A stretch of 64,000 bases of DNA from UBA1447 sp002329225 (GTDB lineage Bacteria > Bacillota > Clostridia > Oscillospirales > Acutalibacteraceae). The position numbers and the translations under genes are program-made. The DNA is taken from contig JBMNVN010000009.1 of NCBI GenBank assembly GCA_050946835.1, positions 1 through 64,000 of the forward strand, in the 5' to 3' direction. The stretch's first letter is position 1; every line of letters begins with the position of its first letter. Shown here one piece after another: positions 43,953-52,848 of the stretch. Under the pieces are notes generated by a model. It searched no databases. It saw only the letters and a program-made list of their open reading frames with translations, and was not told the origin of the DNA.

Positions 43953-45713
43953 TCAGTCCAAGCTGTACATATCGTAAAGTTCTTTATAAAGGCCGTTCTT
44001 TTCCACCAATTCCCGGTGGTTGCCCTGTTCGGCAATACCCTGCTCGGTAAGAACCAGAATCTCACCGGCGTTGCGGATGGTTGTAAGCCGGTGGGCTATA
44101 GTGAGGGTGGTTCTGCCCTTTGCCAGCCGTTCCAGAGATTTTTGAACTATCCGCTCGCTTTCATTGTCCAAAGAGGAGGTTGCCTCGTCAAGGATTAAAA
44201 TAGGCGGGTCTTTCAAAAATACCCGGGCTATGGATATGCGCTGTTTCTGTCCTCCGGAAAGTTTTACTCCCCGTTCACCTATATAGGTATCATACCCGTT
44301 GGGGAGCTGGGATATAAAATCGTGGGCATCAGCCTTAACGGCCGCTTCTTCCACCTGTTCCCGGGTTGCGTTTTGTCTGCCGTAAATTATGTTGTCATAA
44401 ACAGTGCCCGAAAACAGATATACGTCCTGCTGAACTACGCCGATATGTGAACGTAAGGATTTTAAAGTTATGTCTTTGATGTTTTTACCGTCTAAAAGGA
44501 TTTCTCCGTCGGTAACCTCATAAAAGCGGGGGATTAAATTACAGAGGGTTGTCTTACCTGCCCCCGAGGGACCTACAACGGCCACGTTGCCGCCGGGAGG
44601 AATGTGCAGGTTAAGATTTTCCAGCACCGGGTCCGTTGTGTCGGGGTAGGTGAAACTGACGTTTTTAAACTCAATCTCTCCTCGGGCGCTTTCAAGAGGT
44701 TGGGCGTTTTCGCTGTCCATTATATCCGGTATGGTGTCCATAACCTCGGCAAAACGGTCAAGGGCGGTAGTGCCCTGGTAAAACTGTTCGCTGAATTCCG
44801 CCACGCGGCGAATGGAACCCAAAAGGGTGGTAACTAAAAGCAGGCTGGCGGTAAAGTCCCCGGGGGTGGTGAGTCCCCTTGACATAAAGACCGCACCCAC
44901 GGCCACAATCAGAATATACATTCCGCCGTCAAAAAGGCGCATTGTGGTATGAAAGCCGGCCATATGTTTATAGCTGTTGCGCTTTATGGTCAAAAACTTT
45001 TTTGTACCCTGCGCAAACTTCTCTTTTTCCACATCTTCGTTGGCAAATGATTTTACAACCCTTATTCCGAGCAGGCTGTCCTCGGTTTTGGCATTAATTT
45101 CCCCCAATTGGTGGCGGGCCTGCTTAAAGGCCTCTTTCATTTTTCTTCTGGTGTGCCGGGTAATCAAAAACATAAGCGGCAAAGCGGTGAAGACAAAAAG
45201 CGCCAACCAAATGTTCATGGAAGCAAAAATGGAAAAACTCACCGTGATTTTGATTGCGGTGATAAAAACTTCTTCGGGGAAGTGGTGAGCAAATTCTGAG
45301 ATATCGAATAAATCGGTGGTCACCCGGGACATAAGCTGACCGATTTTTGTGTTGTCGTAGTAGGAATAGGACAGGGTCTGCAGGTGGGAGAACAGATCGT
45401 TGCGCATCTCGGTTTCAATCTTCGCTCCCATGATATGGCCGCCGGAGGCCATCCAGTAAGCGGCGGCGGCATCGATAATACGCAAAACCAGATACAGCCC
45501 CGTCAGGGCGGAAATTCTTTTTATTGTCAGGGAGGCGGCATCGTTTATACCCGTGTTCGTAATATAACGCACAATCAGGGGCAAAACCAACTCGCAAACG
45601 GTTGTCAGTGAGGCACAAAACAAATCAAAGGCCAAAAGACCTTTATAACTGAACAGATAGGGGAAAAACATAGCCAGCAGTTCCCGATTTTTATGTTTTA
45701 ACCCCTGCTCCAT
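43953..45713 (-). CDS. ABC transporter, fused permease and ATPase (exporter type)
   Basis: A 586-residue half-transporter. The N-terminal ~320 residues carry six membrane helices. The C-terminal ATPase has Walker A GPSGAGKTT, Q-loop, signature LSGGQKQRIS, Walker B ILILDEATSSLD and the H-loop His in IAHRLTT. It resembles MsbA/BmrA-type exporters and is expected to work as a homodimer, since no partner gene is adjacent. Substrate not predictable. A possible promoter (TTTGCA-N18-TATAAT) lies just upstream on the minus strand. It is divergent from comM. Confidence 0.92.
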   Translation of the reverse strand: MEQGLKHKNRELLAMFFPYLFSYKGLLAFDLFCASLTTVCELVLPLIVRYITNTGINDAASLTIKRISALTGLYLVLRIIDAAAAYWMASGGHIMGAKIETEMRNDLFSHLQTLSYSYYDNTKIGQLMSRVTTDLFDISEFAHHFPEEVFITAIKITVSFSIFASMNIWLALFVFTALPLMFLITRHTRRKMKEAFKQARHQLGEINAKTEDSLLGIRVVKSFANEDVEKEKFAQGTKKFLTIKRNSYKHMAGFHTTMRLFDGGMYILIVAVGAVFMSRGLTTPGDFTASLLLVTTLLGSIRRVAEFSEQFYQGTTALDRFAEVMDTIPDIMDSENAQPLESARGEIEFKNVSFTYPDTTDPVLENLNLHIPPGGNVAVVGPSGAGKTTLCNLIPRFYEVTDGEILLDGKNIKDITLKSLRSHIGVVQQDVYLFSGTVYDNIIYGRQNATREQVEEAAVKADAHDFISQLPNGYDTYIGERGVKLSGGQKQRISIARVFLKDPPILILDEATSSLDNESERIVQKSLERLAKGRTTLTIAHRLTTIRNAGEILVLTEQGIAEQGNHRELVEKNGLYKELYDMYSLD

Positions 45714-45920
45714 GCCGGCCCCCTCTATTATTAATTACTCGGAAATAATTATAACCGATAGAAAGTGACAATGCAAAGATTTACACCTATTTTTATATTT
45801 ATTTTTGTGCAGTTTTGTGGTAATGTTTTCCGCAGATAATATTTTAGGCTTGAAAGACAAAAAATTATAATCTTTCGGGGGATGAAAAAATCCCTTTTTG
45901 AGACAAGGAGAATGCAGGCT

Positions 45921-47450
45921 ATGTTCGCAAAAGTCAACAGTATGGGCCTTTACGGAATGGAATCCTATATGGTGGAGGTGGAGGCGGATTTAAGCCAAGG
46001 CCTGCCCCGTTTTGATGTGGTGGGTCTGCCGGACGCTTCGGTCAATGAGGCGCGAAACAGGGTTCATTCCGTTATGAAAAACGGAGGCTTTACCTATCCG
46101 GTAAGCCGAATTACCGTAAACCTTGCTCCGGCGGACAAGCGGAAGGAAGGGCCTTTTTATGACCTGCCTATCCTTATCTGTGTGCTTATAGCCAGCCGTC
46201 AACTGCACTGTGATTTAAGTCGGGCGGCATTTATCGGAGAACTTTCTCTAAACGGAGAACTGCGCCGGGTAAACGGCGCCCTGCCCATGGTAATAAAAGC
46301 CCGGGAAGCGGGTTTAAAAGAAGTTTTTGTGCCGGAGCAAAATGCTGCGGAAAGCTCCGTCGTAAAAGATATAACCGTTTACCCGGTAAAGGATGTAGCC
46401 GAGCTTATGGACCATCTGCGGGGTATTGCAAGGATTGAACCCGTAACCCCGAAAGATTACAGCGAATACTCGTTACCCCCGCATATCCCCGATTTCAGTG
46501 ATGTCAGGGGTCAATTTGAGGCGCGCAGGGCGCTGGAGGTTGCGGCGGCGGGGGGACATAACGTAATGATGATAGGCCCTCCCGGTTCCGGTAAAAGTAT
46601 GTTGGCAAAAAGGCTGCCCTCCATTTTGCCGGACATGACCTTTGAGGAGAGTTTGGAAACGACAAAGATTTATTCCATAGCCGGAGCCCTGCCGGAAGGG
46701 GTATCTTTAATAAAAGCAAGACCTTTCCGCTCACCTCACCACACCGTTTCGCCCGCAGGGCTTTCAGGCGGAGGCACAATTCCCCGACCGGGGGAGATTT
46801 CCCTCGCCCATAACGGAGTGCTTTTTTTGGATGAACTGCCCGAGTTTTCCCGCAGGGCTATGGAGGTTATGCGTCAGCCGGTGGAAGACGGGATTATTAC
46901 AATTTCCAGAGTGGCGGGTACCCTTTCTTATCCATGTTCAATTATGTTGGTTTGTGCAATGAACCCCTGCCCCTGCGGATTTTTCGGCCATCCGACAAAA
47001 GCCTGCACTTGCCAGAAGGGGGCGGCGGCTCGGTACCTTGCCAAGGTGTCCGGCCCCCTGTTGGACAGGTTGGACATACATGTGGAAGTGCCGCCCGTGG
47101 ATTTTGAAAAACTGGCGGGGGATGAAAAAAGCGAGAGCTCGGCAAGTATTCGTGAGCGGGTCAACAGGGCAAGAAAAATTCAGCAGCAACGCTTTGCGGG
47201 CACCGGAACTGCGAGCAATGCCCGTATGGATGCCGCTATGACAAAGGAGTTTTGCCGGCCCGTACCGAAGGCCATGACTATGCTTGAACAGGCCTTTGAC
47301 CGCTTGGGTCTTTCCGCAAGAGCCTACGATAAAATACTGCGGGTTTCCCGCACGGTGGCGGATTTGGAGGGGAGCGATAAAATTGAAGTCCCCCACATAG
47401 CTCAGGCAATTCAATTCCGCAGTCTGGACAGGAAGTTTTGGCAAAACTGA
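45921..47450 (+). CDS. comM: YifB/ComM family Mg-chelatase-like AAA+ ATPase
   Basis: A 509-residue protein beginning MFAKVNSMGLYGMESYMVEVE. The first 190 residues are the Lon-protease-like fold with the conserved LPRFDVVGLPDASVNEARNRV. The middle is the AAA+ module (Walker A GPPGSGKSMLAKRLP, Walker B GVLFLDELPEF, and the CNPCPCGFFG loop with cysteines). The C-terminal helical lid ends it. ComM remodels branch-migration intermediates during natural transformation; in non-competent species the role is unclear. I chose ATG 45921, since AAGGAG lies ten bases upstream and the family start is restored. Confidence 0.92.
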   Translation: MFAKVNSMGLYGMESYMVEVEADLSQGLPRFDVVGLPDASVNEARNRVHSVMKNGGFTYPVSRITVNLAPADKRKEGPFYDLPILICVLIASRQLHCDLSRAAFIGELSLNGELRRVNGALPMVIKAREAGLKEVFVPEQNAAESSVVKDITVYPVKDVAELMDHLRGIARIEPVTPKDYSEYSLPPHIPDFSDVRGQFEARRALEVAAAGGHNVMMIGPPGSGKSMLAKRLPSILPDMTFEESLETTKIYSIAGALPEGVSLIKARPFRSPHHTVSPAGLSGGGTIPRPGEISLAHNGVLFLDELPEFSRRAMEVMRQPVEDGIITISRVAGTLSYPCSIMLVCAMNPCPCGFFGHPTKACTCQKGAAARYLAKVSGPLLDRLDIHVEVPPVDFEKLAGDEKSESSASIRERVNRARKIQQQRFAGTGTASNARMDAAMTKEFCRPVPKAMTMLEQAFDRLGLSARAYDKILRVSRTVADLEGSDKIEVPHIAQAIQFRSLDRKFWQN

Positions 47451-47643
47451 CAGGAATCTGCATTTAAAGCGCATTGCCGTATATAAGTTGTATATTACAT
47501 AATAATCTATATAAACCTTTTGTAAAATACAGCAAGGTTCTTTATGCAGAAGCGGGTGCGTTAATGATACAATTATCCTCAGGTTTTGTATTTATACTGG
47601 AGTTTTGGCGAATATTTCAGTTTACACTTGAGGAGTTTTGTTT

Positions 47644-48438
47644 TTGAAGCTTAGTGACAGCTATCTTAATAAAAGCTATTATGTTGCAACCGTGTTGCAG
47701 CAAATGGACGAGTTGCGAAAAGAAGGATTCGACGTTCAGTTGAAAAAGAAAATCTTTTTCAAAGGAGAATTCTTCACGGCGGATTTGTATGCCGAAAACG
47801 GCAGCGAGAAGCAAATCTATGATTTTCGCCTGGAGGAAGGGCAGGAACATCCCGAAGAAAGGGATGCCCTGCTGAACTCCATTTGCGAAAGTGTGGATGC
47901 CAAGCCCGTTGTTGTCGAAATTACTCTTCCGGAAGAAAGACAGATTCACTTTGATGAACTCGATGATATTTTGTTCAGCTACCTTTCAACTACTACTCTT
48001 TTGCCGGAACTGCAAGAACTGCCGGGGGATGTTTCCGTCTGCGGTGTTAAAGTAAACGATATCTTATCCGCGACCCTGGAAAGTGCGAACATAAGCGTTT
48101 CCGGTTTGGCTAAGCTTTATATTTCGCTTCGCTACCGTATTTCGGAAGATGAGGAGCAGGGGTTTTCCACATCTTGCGACAGTTTTCCCATGTCCTTTAC
48201 AGTCAGTCTGGACAACAATTTTAACTGCCAAACCTTTGAGTATGAAATTGACCTGTCGGGCTTTGAACTGAAAAAGCCGGAAGAAGAACCCCGTTCAGAG
48301 GAAAATAAAAACTATGTCAGCAAAATAAGGTTTGATGCTGAGTTTAAAATGTTTCAGGATATATCGGAGGCTCTTTTGACCATGACCGGAAGCGCCGCCG
48401 CCCTCTTCCCCAACGGAGTGTCCGCTCCGCCGAAATAG
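47644..48438 (+). CDS. Hypothetical protein
   Basis: Encodes about 264 residues from TTG 47644 (MKLSDSYLNKSYYV), which lies nine bases after TTGAGGAG. An alternative TTG at 47638 is too close to that site. The protein is acidic and soluble, with no signal or membrane segment. It has alternating beta-rich stretches (VQLKKKIFFKGEFFTADLYAENG; KPVVVEITLPEERQIHFDELDDILF) and a helical end. No known family is recognised. It is followed by another small unknown gene. Confidence 0.7.
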   Translation: MKLSDSYLNKSYYVATVLQQMDELRKEGFDVQLKKKIFFKGEFFTADLYAENGSEKQIYDFRLEEGQEHPEERDALLNSICESVDAKPVVVEITLPEERQIHFDELDDILFSYLSTTTLLPELQELPGDVSVCGVKVNDILSATLESANISVSGLAKLYISLRYRISEDEEQGFSTSCDSFPMSFTVSLDNNFNCQTFEYEIDLSGFELKKPEEEPRSEENKNYVSKIRFDAEFKMFQDISEALLTMTGSAAALFPNGVSAPPK

Positions 48439-48504
48439 GGAGATGAGGAGGAGTTAACCCTCCGTGCTGAAAAAGCCGCCGAAAGCCATGGGGAGGCAAA
48501 CAAA

Positions 48505-48741
48505 GTGTTTATGCGCAATGCTCCCTTTATGCCCAAGAACATGTATCGTATACTTGAAACCGTTGCCGCACAATGTGAGGGGCAGCTGCTCAGGTTTAAC
48601 AGAGCGTACCTTAGTGATAATTCCGTTTCGTCGGAGCAGGATATTCAAACGGGCCGCCTGCAAAGGGAAGACATTTCCGAATTACAGGCATCTTTTATGG
48701 AAGAATTGAGAAGCTATTTGGAAAGTCTTGATGTTCGGTAA
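48505..48741 (+). CDS. Small hypothetical protein
   Basis: Encodes 78 residues from GTG 48505 behind GGGGAGG. The sequence is charged and helical (QDIQTGRLQREDISELQASFMEELRSYLESLD) without signal or membrane segment. I do not recognise a family. Translation may begin slightly further downstream at ATG 48511. It lies 66 bp after the 264-aa unknown gene and before a terminator, so the two probably form a small operon. Confidence 0.6.
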   Translation: MFMRNAPFMPKNMYRILETVAAQCEGQLLRFNRAYLSDNSVSSEQDIQTGRLQREDISELQASFMEELRSYLESLDVR

Positions 48742-48769
48742 CGCCTCCTTGCCTGAATATGTTAAAATA

Positions 48770-48807
48770 GAGTTCGAAACACCGTGTGCGGGTTTCGAAC
48801 TTTTTTA
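48770..48807 (+). terminator. Terminator before NAT gene
   Basis: A 10-bp perfect stem AGTTCGAAAC / GTTTCGAACT with an 11-base loop and a TTTTTT tail. It ends the unknown two-gene operon 26 bp before the next start codon. Confidence 0.82.
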
Positions 48808-48833
48808 AAACCGAAAAGAAAAGGAGAATACAA

Positions 48834-49613
48834 ATGGATGCATTCCGCTATCTGAACAGATTAGGGCTGAAGGATATTGAAAAACTTGACTATGCCGCCC
48901 TGTGTGCCCTGCAAAAGGCCCATCTTTTAAAAGTACCCTATGAAAACCTGGACATTTTGGCGGATATTCCCCTGAAAATGGACAGGGAGAGCTTATATGA
49001 AAAAATTGTGCTGCGGGGACGCGGCGGCTACTGCTTTGAACTGAACGGAGCCTTGGGCGCCCTGTTGAGCGCCCTGGGTTTTGATGTTGTCCACTGTATG
49101 GCAAGGTTTTTGAAAAACGAAAAAGAGATACCTATGCGCCGTCACAGGGTGCTAAAAGTGAATTGCGATGACGGCCTGTTTTTATGTGATGCCGGAGTTG
49201 GAATAATAAGCCCGATTTTCCCGGTTAATCTGGAAACGGCCGAAGAGCAAAAAATAGGCGGGGAGATTTACCGTGTGGATAAAGACGACTTTTTAGGCAC
49301 GGTAATTCACCAATGCATAGACGGGGTTTGGGACAGACTGTTCTCTTTTACCGACGAGCCGCAGCTTGATATTGACTTTGTTATGCCCTCTTTCTATTGC
49401 GAAAAGCATCCGGATTCCCCTTTTACAAAGGGCTATATGATCGCAGTTTTAACCGAATACGGCGGTAAGAACGCCCTCAACGAAAACAAGCTTTCCTATT
49501 GGGACGAAAACGGCAAGCACAAAATTGTTCTTGACGGTGATGAAGCGGTCAAAGAGGCGCTTGTAAAATACTTCGGTTTGCCGGAAGATTTGCCTGTTCC
49601 TGTTATTAAATAA
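48834..49613 (+). CDS. nat: Arylamine N-acetyltransferase
   Basis: A 259-residue cysteine acetyltransferase that moves acetyl from acetyl-CoA to aromatic amines or hydrazines. The triad is visible: Cys67 in RGGYCFELN, His in RRHRVLKV and Asp in LCDAGVG. VPYENLDI is the usual N-terminal motif. ATG 48834 is used because AAGGAG lies seven bases upstream; the frame is open 16 codons further into the terminator. Such enzymes can inactivate xenobiotics or take part in secondary metabolism. No biosynthetic partner is beside it. Confidence 0.93.
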   Translation: MDAFRYLNRLGLKDIEKLDYAALCALQKAHLLKVPYENLDILADIPLKMDRESLYEKIVLRGRGGYCFELNGALGALLSALGFDVVHCMARFLKNEKEIPMRRHRVLKVNCDDGLFLCDAGVGIISPIFPVNLETAEEQKIGGEIYRVDKDDFLGTVIHQCIDGVWDRLFSFTDEPQLDIDFVMPSFYCEKHPDSPFTKGYMIAVLTEYGGKNALNENKLSYWDENGKHKIVLDGDEAVKEALVKYFGLPEDLPVPVIK

Positions 49614-49663
49614 CAATTTTCCGCTTTAGGATTGTCTGAAACAACGAAAAAATGAAGCATAAC

Positions 49664-49700
49664 AAAAACCGCAGGTGAGGAATCTTCGCCTGCGGTTTTT
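49664..49700. terminator. Bidirectional terminator between nat and gtrA
   Basis: Stem AAAAACCGCAGG / CCTGCGGTTTTT with an imperfect inner part, between convergent genes. Confidence 0.82.
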
Positions 49701-49724
49701 AAGCATCAACACATTATTAGTTTG

Positions 49725-50321
49725 TCAGGAATCGGCAGGTTTTTCTTTACGGGTTGAAAACAGGAGTTTGCTCATAAAGTAGTTCAGCACTACCACAACA
49801 ACCGTGGATAAAACCTTGGCATAGAGTTCACGGGTTTGAAAAAAGCCCACGACAACAACTAAAATAATTGTTTCCGCAAAGACGGAAAAGAGCCGGGAAG
49901 CGATAAAACCGATAAATTCTCTGGTTACAAGCTGAAGATTCCGGCTTTTGCTTTTAAACACAAAAATCTTGTTCGCAACAAAAGAAAAAAGTACTGCAGG
50001 TACCGCAGCGGCGATATTGGCAACCAACACACGCAATGAAGAAGAAAAATCCGGTACAAAGCCCAGCCATTTATGTTCTTTAAGCAACTCGGTAAGCCGC
50101 GGAGATTCTTCGCCTAAAATACCGAAATGTTCAAAAATCCAGAGGAAGCCCGCAAAACAGGCGAAGCCCAGCACGGTGGTGACAAAGCCGAAGAAAATAT
50201 AAGTTATAGTTTCACGGTTTAACAAACGGCTGAAAAAGCGGTAGGTAATCAGCTTTTTATACAGCCGGTTGTTTTCAAGGATTCTCCATAAGCTTTCAAA
50301 AAAGCCTTTTTCTTTTGTCAT
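49725..50321 (-). CDS. GtrA family membrane protein
   Basis: A 198-residue protein with four predicted helices (TYIFFGFVTTVLGFACFAGFLWIF; VANIAAAVPAVLFSFVANKIFVF; and two C-terminal). The NKIFVFKSK motif at the end of helix 2 is the family signature. GtrA-type proteins are thought to flip or assist lipid-linked sugars for cell-surface glycans. Its start ATGA overlaps the purB stop by 4 bp, so it is translated with purB, an odd functional pairing. An inserted loop between helices 1 and 2 is longer than usual. Confidence 0.88.
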   Translation of the reverse strand: MTKEKGFFESLWRILENNRLYKKLITYRFFSRLLNRETITYIFFGFVTTVLGFACFAGFLWIFEHFGILGEESPRLTELLKEHKWLGFVPDFSSSLRVLVANIAAAVPAVLFSFVANKIFVFKSKSRNLQLVTREFIGFIASRLFSVFAETIILVVVVGFFQTRELYAKVLSTVVVVVLNYFMSKLLFSTRKEKPADS

Positions 50322-51748
50322 ACTTTTATGTCCACCGTCAGCCCCAACAGGTGGGCGTATTTTTCCAGCACCGGACGGATATCGTTATCTATAAACTCCT
50401 GAGTCTGTGCCGGCGCCCTGCCGACAAAAGCGGCGGGGTCAAGCAGGTTTTCAATCTCTTCAAGGCTCAGGCCGAAAGCCCCGTCGGCGGCAAGCCTTTC
50501 GGGCAGGTCGTTCTTGGCGCCCTCTTCTTTTACAAGTTTGCCTGCGGCAATGGAGTGAGTGCGTATTTTTTCATGCAGCTCCTGGCGGTCGCCGCCCCGT
50601 TTTACCGCCGCCATAAGGATATTCTCGGTAGCCATAAAGGGCAGTTCCGCAAGCAGATGCTTTTCAATCATTTTCGGATAGACGACCAGACCGTCCGCCA
50701 CATTTATATAAAGGTCAAGTATGGCATCCGCTGCTAAAAAGGCCTGGGCTACACTCAGGCGTTTGTTTGCGGAGTCGTCAAGGGTGCGCTCAAACCACTG
50801 TGTTGCCGCCGTGAGAGCGGGGTTGTTCGCCTCGCATATGACATAGCGTGCCAAAGAGGCTATGCGTTCACTGCGCATGGGGTTGCGTTTGTATGCCATG
50901 GCGGAAGAGCCTATCTGACCTTTTTCAAAAGGTTCCTCAATTTCTTTAAGATTTTGGAGCAGGCGTAAATCGTTGGAAAACTTTGCGGCTGACTGGGCAA
51001 TGCCGGAAAGAACATAAAGCACCCGGGAGTCCACCTTGCGGGAATAGGTCTGCCCCGAGACGGGGTAACAGGAAGAATAGCCCATTTTTTCCGCTATCTT
51101 TTGGTCCAGCGCCTTGACCTTTTCTTCATCGCCTTCAAAAAGTTCCATAAAACTCGCCTGGGTACCCGTAGTGCCCTTGGAACCTAAAAGCCGTAATTGG
51201 GAAAGTTCATACTCCAAGGCGTTTAAATCCATAAGCAAATCCGCCAGCCACAGAGCCGCCCTTTTGCCCACGGTGGTGGGCTGAGCGGGTTGGTAGTGAG
51301 TGAACGCCAGGCAGGGCAGGTCTTTATATTTAACAGCAAAGCGGGACAGTACATCCAGGAGGTTCACAATCTTTTTAAGTAAAAGCCGCAGGGCTTCGGT
51401 CATAATGATAATATCGGTATTGTCCCCCACAAAGCATGAGGTAGCCCCAAGATGAATTATTGGTTTTGCCGAAGGGCAGCATTCGCCGTAGGCGAACACA
51501 TGGGCCATAACGTCGTGGCGAACCTCTTTTTCCCTTGCGGCGGCAAGTTCGTAGTCAATGTTATCAATGTTTGCCCGCAATTCTTCCACTTGTGCGGGGG
51601 TGATGGCAAGCCCCAACTCCATTTCGCTTTCCGCCAGGGCGGTCCAAAGCCGCCGCCAGGTTCTGAACTTAAAGTCCGGTGAAAACAGATGCAGCATCTC
51701 CGGCCCCGCATAACGGGAAACAAGGGGATTTTCATAAACATTTTTCAC
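50318..51748 (-). CDS. purB: Adenylosuccinate lyase
   Basis: A 476-residue enzyme acting twice in purine synthesis: SAICAR to AICAR, and adenylosuccinate to AMP. The signature loop GSSAMAYKRNPMRSE carries the catalytic Ser. HLGATSCFVGDNTD and FTHYQPAQPTTVGKRA are the other two conserved blocks. Length is normal. The promoter has consensus boxes with an 18-bp spacer, and an inverted repeat covers the likely start of transcription, which suggests repression. It is followed by gtrA with a 4-bp overlap. Confidence 0.95.
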   Translation of the reverse strand: MKNVYENPLVSRYAGPEMLHLFSPDFKFRTWRRLWTALAESEMELGLAITPAQVEELRANIDNIDYELAAAREKEVRHDVMAHVFAYGECCPSAKPIIHLGATSCFVGDNTDIIIMTEALRLLLKKIVNLLDVLSRFAVKYKDLPCLAFTHYQPAQPTTVGKRAALWLADLLMDLNALEYELSQLRLLGSKGTTGTQASFMELFEGDEEKVKALDQKIAEKMGYSSCYPVSGQTYSRKVDSRVLYVLSGIAQSAAKFSNDLRLLQNLKEIEEPFEKGQIGSSAMAYKRNPMRSERIASLARYVICEANNPALTAATQWFERTLDDSANKRLSVAQAFLAADAILDLYINVADGLVVYPKMIEKHLLAELPFMATENILMAAVKRGGDRQELHEKIRTHSIAAGKLVKEEGAKNDLPERLAADGAFGLSLEEIENLLDPAAFVGRAPAQTQEFIDNDIRPVLEKYAHLLGLTVDIKV

Positions 51749-51773
51749 GGCAGATTATCCTTTCCGTGTTAAT

Positions 51774-51791
51774 CGGTTAAGTTCTTAACCG
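51774..51791 (-). promoter_or_regulatory. Operator-like inverted repeat of purB
   Basis: CGGTTAAG-TT-CTTAACCG, two 8-base arms, covers the expected transcription start about seven bases after the -10 box. It could be a repressor operator or a small leader hairpin. Confidence 0.5.
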
Positions 51792-51796
51792 CTGCA

Positions 51797-51826
51797 ATTA
51801 TAGCCTTTGAGTATTTACACTGTCAA
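51797..51826 (-). promoter_or_regulatory. Sigma-A promoter of purB-gtrA
   Basis: Read on the minus strand: TTGACA (51826-51821), an 18-bp spacer and TATAAT (51802-51797), both consensus. Confidence 0.75.
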
Positions 51827-51922
51827 GGGAAGAGGATGCTCCGTTTGCCCTTGCAAAACTGCCCGCTTATGATAGAATGAAAAAAAGAAAAAAGTTTTCA
51901 TTCAGTTGTGAGGAATCGCTCT

Positions 51923-52705
51923 GTGGAAGAACAAAAAACAGGAGCAAAAAAAAGAATCGGCCTTATTGATGAACTGCGGGGTTTTGCGGTTGTTATCATG
52001 TTGATTTACCATACGCTTTACCTTTGCGACGTCATTTTTGCCCTGCCCGTCACCGAAAAACTTTTTTATTCTTTTATGCCGGTTAAACCTCTTTCGGGTA
52101 TCTTTATTATAGTGGCGGGGATTTCTTCTGCATTTTCCCGCAGCAATCTCCGCAGGGGATTAAAACTTCTGGCGGTTGCCCTCGGCATTACCTTGGTTAC
52201 CGCACTTTTACTCCCGCTTGTAGGAATGGACGGTTTCGGCATTTACTTCGGTGTACTGCATTTGCTTTCCGTTTCCATACTGCTTTTTTCTTTTCTCCGC
52301 CCGTTGATTAGCAAAATACCGCCCGTTTTGGGGATAGGGCTTTGTGTGCTGTTCTATATACTGACGGCGGGCATAGGAGAGGGCTATTTGGGGATTCCGC
52401 CGGCATTTATACTTGAATTGCCGCCTGAGCTGTATGAACTTCCCTACCTTTTCCCTTTTGGGATTATTACCGAAGACTTTGCTTCCGCCGACTATTTTCC
52501 CGTCTTCCCGAAAATCTTTATGTTCTTTGCCGGCACCTGCTTCGGCGGCATTATAAAGAACACCGAACTCCCCGACAGCGTTTACCGTGTTCGTATAAAA
52601 CCCCTTGCCGCATTGGGCAGGAGGGCTTTGGCGGTTTATGTTATCCATATTCCCGTGCTGTATGCCGTTATCTGCCTTATAAAATTGGCGGTGAACTTGT
52701 TTTAG
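51923..52705 (+). CDS. DUF1624 family membrane protein (heparan-alpha-glucosaminide N-acetyltransferase-like)
   Basis: A 260-residue multi-spanning membrane protein. IGLIDELRGFAVVIMLIYHTLY is the opening motif of the acyltransferase/DUF1624 family, with the conserved Asp-Arg pair and a His in helix 1. About eight helices follow, and the final HIPVLY motif is typical. Relatives acetylate sugars across the membrane. I selected GTG 51923, as GAGGA lies eight bases upstream; GTG 51908 has no ribosome site. Single gene, substrate unknown. Confidence 0.85.
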   Translation: MEEQKTGAKKRIGLIDELRGFAVVIMLIYHTLYLCDVIFALPVTEKLFYSFMPVKPLSGIFIIVAGISSAFSRSNLRRGLKLLAVALGITLVTALLLPLVGMDGFGIYFGVLHLLSVSILLFSFLRPLISKIPPVLGIGLCVLFYILTAGIGEGYLGIPPAFILELPPELYELPYLFPFGIITEDFASADYFPVFPKIFMFFAGTCFGGIIKNTELPDSVYRVRIKPLAALGRRALAVYVIHIPVLYAVICLIKLAVNLF

Positions 52706-52778
52706 CCGAGATTTTGCCGGAAAAGAAAGTAAAAAATAAAAAATTATATTCTATACATATATATTATTGCGGGGTTTA

Positions 52779-52787
52779 TGCTATAAT
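52779..52787 (+). promoter_or_regulatory. Extended -10 promoter of rlmB
   Basis: TGC-TATAAT lies about 60 bp before the rlmB ATG. The -35 region is weak, which fits an extended -10 promoter. Confidence 0.5.
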
Positions 52788-52848
52788 TATCCGGGGATAG
52801 CCGTTACAACATTAACCGGCTTTCTTTTTGAAAGGAAAACTGCTGCCC

